From Globodera rostochiensis (lineage: Eukaryota; Nematoda; Chromadorea; Rhabditida; Heteroderidae): a DNA stretch of 64,000 nt. Of the stretch, positions 57,743-64,000 are shown piece after piece; position 1 is the stretch's first letter; each line of letters starts with the position of its first letter. The DNA is taken from NCBI GenBank assembly GCA_018350325.1, contig JAEVLN010000002.1:3250295-3314294 (forward strand). The letters are read 5' to 3'. Both the position numbers and the translations under genes were made by a program. The notes below the pieces were generated by a model, which was not told the DNA's origin, made no database searches, and saw nothing but the letters and a program-made list of their open reading frames with translations.

Positions 57743-58065
57743 GGACAACGACAACACCCAAAACTAACCCAAACGGCCCTCTTTAGGGCCACAATTATCA
57801 AATGGACGAAAGCGACTGATTTACTTCGCATTATCAGGAAAATCACTCATTGAGCTTTGGATTCTGTCACTTTCTTCTCAACATTAATATATTCACATAA
57901 TCTCGGCTTTAGATCAAGTTCGGTTACTTTTTTCGATTACACCAATTTCTGTCGAAATGAGTTTCCAACTAAAGATACAATTCAGCACCGTTATTTCCTA
58001 GCCGTACTTGGTGCAATTTGACACTGTTTTTTAACGAACCACCCCAAAAATCGAATTAATTAAAT

Positions 58066-61000
58066 ATGGGTGATGGGGGAGGCGATGTGCAGGTGACCAT
58101 GCCGCAGCTGTGCAATTCCATTGAGAAATGTAAAGTTTTTCTTTTGGGCTGAACGATGCGAACATTTCCCCAGGTCTTCAGCACCTTCGGGCCCTTAAAA
58201 GCCAAGTGATTTCCACTCACAATTTATTGGCAGAAAAAATTGCAGTTGTTACAAGAACGGATGGGACGAGTCCCTTTGAGTTGGACGGCGTTAGGGAGGA
58301 GTTGGAGAAGGCTGCTGGGCTTATTGCCGATGAATACAAGTAAAAACATGTCCAAATTCCATCAAAATTTTGTTTTAATCAGGCAGTTTTCATTCTTTAT
58401 AAATACAATTAAAATTTAGCAAAATTGAGTCGGAGGCGAAGGCGCTGCCGGCTCAAACGCCGCAGTCGTTAATGATCAACAAGTTGAACCACTTTCTGCT
58501 CGATTGTGCCACCAACCAAGACATGGCCGGCGGAGTGTATTGTAACACGCGCAATGTGTTCGATTGGTCGGATAGCACAGCGGCAAGTTCATGCAAGGCC
58601 GTAGCCAGGATGGGGGGGGGATCCAAAAAGTCGATTCTTAGGGCTTTATTTTTGCTGTTTATTGCATTTTTGTTAATCAATTTTTCCGAAAAGTGTTGGA
58701 TATCACTTTAAAATTTTCAAAAAATTTCATTTTCGGGGAGGGGGGGCGGGCCCACCCTGGCTACGGCCTTGAATTCATGTGTAAATCACAAGAATCGAAA
58801 ATTATCAAAAAAACAGTCTTTTTTTTTGCCCCCCTCAAAACAATCGGATTTTTTATTTGAAAAAGAATTATGAAGAGCTTTAACAATCCTCAATCACCCA
58901 AAACTTCAAGGAAATGCGTGTAAATGAGCATTTCAGAGTTTTGTCAATTACGCCTACGACCTGTTCAAAATGGCCAACGCGAGCTATCTGACCCAACAGC
59001 GCAATCGCAAATTGACGCTCGCCCACCAATGGACGGTACGACACGAGCCGCTCGCCACCATCCCCGTTGAGCCGTCCTCCTACGCACAGCAGCGCAAGTT
59101 CGAGCTGGCTCTGTCTGATTATGTGCAGAAATACCAATCGACAAGACACCCCGTCGAGCCGTTTTTCTATCGGCTGGTGCTGAACCATCTCGAGCAGTCC
59201 GCGCTGAGCTCAGCCATCGAGGTTTGTCTGATACGTATACTTTGGGGTTTTTTTTGAGTCGAAACGAAAGATGCTCTTAATGTTAGCCAGAAAGTGATCT
59301 TAAATGTCCAATCATTTGGGTAATGATGACCGATTAATTAAGGAAATAACTTCTGAAGCTAAGTAAAAGGCTAAAGAATTTCACTGCATTTTCTTCCTTT
59401 TTTCCGGTAGTTGGGTCCCTCCCAACTATTCAGATCCCCACGACAATTTTAAACTTTACTTAGAGAGTTCAAAACTCAGAAAAGTCCGTTTTTTTTTTGC
59501 TGTTGGAACCAGGGGCGTAGCCAGAAAAAATTTCGGAGGGGGGAATTGATCCATCTGAGCGAGGCGCTCAGATGGCAATCCCATTTGAGCGCCAGGAACG
59601 GCCAGGCGGTGCCGATAGGCGCCGCCGGGAAAAATTTTTTGATTTTTGATGGCAATTTGTTAAGAAAATTGATCAAAAAGTTGTAAAAGTGCAAAACAAA
59701 AGGGTCCCCCCTCTTGTTTTTTTTTCTTCAAATTTCATTTCGGGGGGGGGGGAATTCCCCTGATTCCCCCCCCCTGGATACGCCAGTGGTTGGAACCAGG
59801 GTTTTTGTTGTTTTTGTCGGTGAAATTTAGCCAAATTTTTGAGTTTAGTTGAAGTTTCTGTCCCTTCCGCGTGCCAATTACAAAATGGCAGACAAAAACG
59901 GACCTTCGGTGTGTCTGTTGAAGGCGCTTTTGCTGGTGAACAACGGAAGCATTGACTACGTCCATTTTGTCGCTCCTCACGAGGAATGGCACTTCAACCA
60001 ATTGCCGCGGTTCGGCAATAAAAAACAGGCATTTTTTGTTGTTATATTTTAAAATTTAAATTGACAGGGACGGGGGGGGCTACAGCGGGGAGGGGTCGAG
60101 GTCATCTCGCGCCAACACAACCATAACTTTTCACACGTTTTAATCTAAAACTTTTTTGGAAAGAGACGAAAGGCCTAGCCGTTGCTTGATAAGTTCTACA
60201 AAAACGAGCTTCTGGATGCAAATGTTTTTTTAAGAATAATGGTTTTGTTTTTTATAATATTTTGTCGAAAATCAATGAAAATACTTTAAAATTTTCAAAA
60301 AATTTTGGATGATTTCCGGAGGGGGAGGGGGGGGGCAGTATCCCACCTCACCTTGGTTCCACGCTTGCTGGTTAGAGTCAATTTTTTGATGTATTAAATA
60401 ATGATTAAGTAATGACTGATAGCGCCAGATGTTCTTAAGTCCACATATGACATTTCCATATTTACAGATTGATTTGAGTGTGCCCAGCAGATATGAGCTT
60501 TACCACAAGTTCAACATGTACGGCAACGTGGTCAGTTCTGCCATTTTGGCTGCCGGGGGGGGGGGGCGTTCTAAGTGAACAAAAAAAATTACCGACAAAA
60601 CTATACTACAAAATAAAGCGTAATCAACAATATGAATAAATAAAAATAACGCGCAAATCTGTAATGTACTGCAAATTTTCACTCGTGTTCTGTCAAGAAT
60701 ATTTTAAAATGAGACAGTCACAATGTGTGGGTGGGTGGGTCCCCACTCCAGGGAGTCTCCGCCGACAACCTCAAAAATTTTCGGAAATCGTCCGGCGGTT
60801 AATTCGTTAAACTGACACAACATTCGATTTTGATGCGTCGTCGATGAAAATCATTTTATTCGACTTCACGAAACTCCCAAAGTTCCAAATCCATTGATTT
60901 TGCAGATATTTTTTAACTCATTTTCCGTCTCAGGTGATCAACTTCCTGTCGAACTGCCCGAATATGAACGCCAAAATCTTCACTGCCTTCTTCAACCAAC

Positions 61001-61119
61001 TTGCACGCCTTTACACAATCGACCAGCGGTGTTCGCGTTGCGGGAAGCGGTTGAGGGAATTTTCGCCCGTCATAACCACGGAGCAACCGAAGAACACCGT
61101 GCATTTGACTTGCAAATGA
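58066..61119 (+). CDS. mdt-27: Mediator complex subunit 27
   Basis: Subunit of the Mediator coactivator that links regulators to RNA polymerase II. The start opens MGDGGGDVQVTMPQLCNSIE; exon 2 reads LQHLRALKSQVISTHNLLAE. Later exons give QSLMINKLNHFLLDCATNQD, FVNYAYDLFKMANASYLTQQ, KYQSTRHPVEPFFYRLVLNH, GPSVCLLKALLLVNNGSIDY and IDLSVPSRYELYHKFNMYGN. The last exon has the family zinc motif RLYTIDQRCSRCGKRLREF with a distal HLTCK. Two introns hold hAT-type MITEs (58594-58771 and 59510-59788). The boundaries of the exon near 58930 and of the exon 59886-60030 (possible GC donor) are uncertain. Confidence 0.82.
58594..58771. mobile_element. hAT-type MITE in a MED27 intron
   Basis: 178 bp, ends caaggccgtagccagg and cctggctacggccttg, flanked by agttcatg and aattcatg. 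It is the parent or sibling of the copy at 54916-55093. Confidence 0.9.
59510..59788. mobile_element. hAT-type MITE in a MED27 intron
   Basis: About 279 bp, left end caggggcgtagccag, right end ctggatacgccagtg, with flanking 8-bp duplications gttggaac. Its interior matches the two elements in the NDUFB8 introns. Confidence 0.88.
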
Positions 61120-61838
61120 ATGAATTTCAATTCCATATTTATTATTTGTTTTTGTTTTTTGTTCATAAACAATTCGTCAAAATACATAAGTAAATGAATG
61201 AATGAATCCGAGGCAGTTCAGAAACAGAACGGGGGACAATTTGTTGGAGAGGAGGGGGAAAAGATTTTGCTGCTTTTTGTTTTAGAGAACGAACACGGGG
61301 TGGGGAATGTGTCAGGGATCTAACCGGATTTTCGGACATTTTTGGGCTCGGCATGCCGGAGTCCAGACATTTTTTGGCATCCGGTTACATCCCGGGTGGG
61401 TGTTTATGCAGGATTTGGCGGTGAGTCGACCTCAGAAATTGCGGTAGAAAGTTCAATTGTTACATTTGTTTCCTGAAGAAATAATGAGTGAATTCACATG
61501 GAAAACGAAACGACGTTTTGAGGCATATGCAAATGATTGATTGATTGGTTGATTTTATTATGTGTGAACAATTGATGGATTTGGACGAATAATAAACAGA
61601 AAAAAGAGAAGAGAGAGAAAGAATCACATTGAGGTGCTTATTGTTGTTAGCATTGGGCGGAAGAGTCGGAGGACGGCTTACATTTCATAGAGACCGCCAA
61701 AACCCCCGCGGGGGGATGTTTAGGCTTGATCAGTCCGGTCTAATCGACGAGTTGCGGTGATTGGCGGGCGTCTGTCCCGCGTTTGACAATCTTTAAGCTG
61801 AAAGGAGCATCCATTTTGTCCGGTCGTGTTCATTTCCG
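61120..61838. other. convergent 3' intergenic region
   Basis: Lies between the MED27 stop and the stop of the minus-strand coiled-coil gene. It includes a short gaat microsatellite (61195-61206). No gene is seen. Confidence 0.5.
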
Positions 61839-64000
61839 TCATTGGTTGGCACTGAACACGTGAAAGTGTGTGGCGCTCGCGGGGGGCGGAAGAGAGACAA
61901 AAGGGCCAAAAGTGTTGGGCGGGTGGCAGGGAGAGACGGCAACGGCGCCCTCCCCGGCGGGGACGGGGGGAAGGTCCTCCCCGAAGAACAGCAACGACGG
62001 TCGGTCCGGCACTTTCTGCTTAAGCTGTTGTTGTTGTTGCGCATGGAAGTGCATTTGGGAGGAGCCGGTCGACAAGTTGGACACGTCCGAACCGTCGGAG
62101 GGGCGCTTCAGCAGCCTCTTCAACCGCTGAACTTCGCTGTTGGCCCGGTCCAACTCTGAGGCAAGCATGGACTGTCTGCAAATGTTTGATGACCAAACAA
62201 ATCCCATAAAAACTGGTCCGGGCTGTACACATTCGATTTAACCGCTTCCCCCGCCCCGACACACCTCTCCTTCAGCTTTTTGATGTCCGTCCTGCAGGTA
62301 ACATTCTGCCTCATCAGATCGGTCTTCTCCGTCTTCAGTCTGACCACGTCCACCACCAACTCGTCTAGGCGTCTTCGTTCGGCCTCGTGCTCTTGCTCCC
62401 CTGCCCCTCCTTAAATTGGATGAATCTGTACACTCTTTCTTCATTCATTTCTGTCCCCCATAATCACAATTTCTCTCCCATTTTTCACTTTTTTGGCGCG
62501 TGCCATTTGTCGCCTCTTTCCGATGTTGGGCCCCTCCGGCGCTTCGTTCGTTTCCTCCGTCTCCGCCATTGCCAAGACGCATTCGGCTCCCCGATGGGGC
62601 CCCATTCTGTTGGATATCGGCCGAGGACATACTCTCCTGAAGGTGATTTTGCCTTGACCTCTTCTCCCTTCCCTTCCCGCAACAAAACCATTCCGGTGTC
62701 CGAGTCGTGCCCTCCTCCTCCCCGGACTCCGTCGTCCGCTTCGTTCAGCACCTCCTCCACTTCGATCTCCACATCATCCGAGTCGTCGTCGTCGTCCTCT
62801 GCCTCACTTCGTCCGTTCCAATGCCTTAAGTGTTGAATGCTCGACCGAAAGGGGGCTACGTTCCCCGGAGGCGGCCGATGATGAACAGCGTAAGGGGAGG
62901 AGGGGGTGGAACGGTGCTGATGATGCTGGTCGATGCAGCCGAAGGACGCCTCCAACATGGCGGAAGTGCTGCTGAAATAGGCGGTGGAATGGAAGGGAGG
63001 GGGAATTTGAGTGATTGAAATTCGGGGAGAGCGAACGGTTTGAGGATGTTGACTAGATGAACTACAGCTCGAAGTTCTTCGATTTCGAAGCCCATTCCAA
63101 AATTGAAGTCACAACAGCCCACTCACTTCCTTTCCGCCGCCTTTGCACTTCGTCCCGCGTTATTTGTACGCCATCTCAAAAAATGGTGGTGCGCGGGCGT
63201 GTGGGGCTGAACAAAGGATGGCCTGTCAAAGTGTTGACCGGACGAAGACGACGAGGAGGCGGAGGAGGACAAACGACACTCTTCCATCGGAGCTACCAGC
63301 GGTATTATCCGACCTGAATAAACCGAACATGGCGTGCTATGATCAGTCAAAAGCTGGGGGTTGGCACCCCGACCCGAAGATCCCGACTTATTGGGCCAAA
63401 AGAATTTTGCCAAATTTACAGACCCCCTCGGTCCCTGGCCAACGCTCTCCTCCATTGCTGTTGCACTCCTTCGGCCATCGGAGAAGCGGTGCTGCTGAAC
63501 TGCGAGGAGGAGCCGGATGAACTGCTAGAACACAGTGTCTCGGACAGTCGACAGCCAAGCGGCGCCTTTTCGTTGAAGCCATCGTGGCCAGACATGTGAG
63601 GCGCGCCGGATGACACGTCCTGGGACACCGACCGTGACCTGTTTATAAATGATCAAATCGATTAGCCCGTAGGGCGGACTCCTAATGAGAGTATGATTAT
63701 TTATTCGGTCATCAGAGTGATTGCCCGCCCACCTTGCACTGAACACTTTCTTCACTGAGTGGAACAGTCCCAGCGGATTCGGCCCGTTGGAGACGTTCAC
63801 GGAGCCGTTCAACTGCTGATGATGATGGCTGTGCTGCTGCTGCTGATGGTTCTGCTGATGTTTTGTTGGGTTGTCCACAGATTCCAAAAATGCCATGCCG
63901 TAGAATTGGGCACGCTCCTTTAGGTTGGAGTACAAGCCGTCCAACAGAGACGCCCGAGTGCGCTCCTGAACGCATATTTTCATTTGTCGGTTTCTGTGCC
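61839..64000 (-). CDS. coiled-coil, low-complexity protein, 5' end outside the window
   Basis: I do not recognise the family. Minus-strand exons run from beyond 64000 to the stop at 61839. The first visible piece has a conserved-looking helix (QERTRASLLDGLYSNLKERA, then QFYGMAFLESVDNPTK), then Gln/His- and Ser-rich stretches. Phase-consistent splices join AKAAERN to STSAMLEASFGC. An acidic segment (EAEDDDDDSDDVEIEVEEVL) follows. The C-terminal coiled coil is EHEAERRRLDELVVDVVRLK, TEKTDLMRQNVTCRTDIKKL and QSMLASELDRANSEVQRLKR, then a Gln/Pro-rich tail. The exon between 62630 and 62414 is unresolved. A cytoskeletal or scaffold role is possible but unproven. Confidence 0.65.

Noticed and set aside
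1..64000. CRISPR arrays, bacterial-type promoters or origins
   Set aside because: The tandem arrays have irregular units and lie in introns of eukaryotic genes; nothing prokaryotic is present.

Overview
This is a nematode-like nuclear genome window: short, often 35-120 bp GT-AG introns, dense genes on both strands, nematode-type gene content and compact intergenic gaps. The moderate GC content, the many poly-G/poly-C runs and the gene set suggest a tylenchid (cyst-type) plant nematode rather than Caenorhabditis, but that placement is an inference. I spliced the genes by hand from donor/acceptor sites, phase and recognisable protein motifs.

Layout. 0.6-9 kb: a double-MADF/BESS regulator, a C2H2 zinc-finger gene, a REXO2 oligoribonuclease whose first intron carries an opposite-strand gene for a small secreted EF-hand protein, and an extended globin. 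9-14.3 kb: gene-poor DNA with many G/C homopolymers. 14.3-22.7 kb: an ephexin-type Rho-GEF (proline-rich N-terminus, DH, PH, SH3) with three minisatellites in its introns. 23.7-29.7 kb: a WRN-type RecQ helicase convergent with an F-box gene. 30.1-31.5 kb: a rearranged repeat block with an 87-codon zinc-finger mini-gene.

31.7-39.7 kb: glyoxylate/hydroxypyruvate reductase and succinate-CoA ligase beta (minus strand), then TMEM41B and AAR2 (plus strand). 39.7-49.5 kb: four closely spaced minus-strand genes (nicastrin, MRPL41, NDUFB8, ING-PHD), which look like one operon. 50.6-54.4 kb: a Vasa/GLH-like DEAD-box helicase whose N-terminus comes from seven glycine/arginine-rich exons, six of them near-identical exon-intron duplicates.

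54.7-61.1 kb: a truncated, rearranged MED27 duplicate, a decayed unidentified gene, a second inverted copy of the zinc-finger mini-gene, and the apparently intact MED27 gene. 61.8-64 kb: the 3' part of an unidentified coiled-coil gene. hAT-type MITEs with clear 8-bp target duplications sit in introns and intergenic DNA, and they help to order the duplication events.

The most unusual items are the zinc-finger mini-gene present as two sequence-identical inverted copies about 27 kb apart, and the phase-symmetric exon array of the Vasa-like gene.
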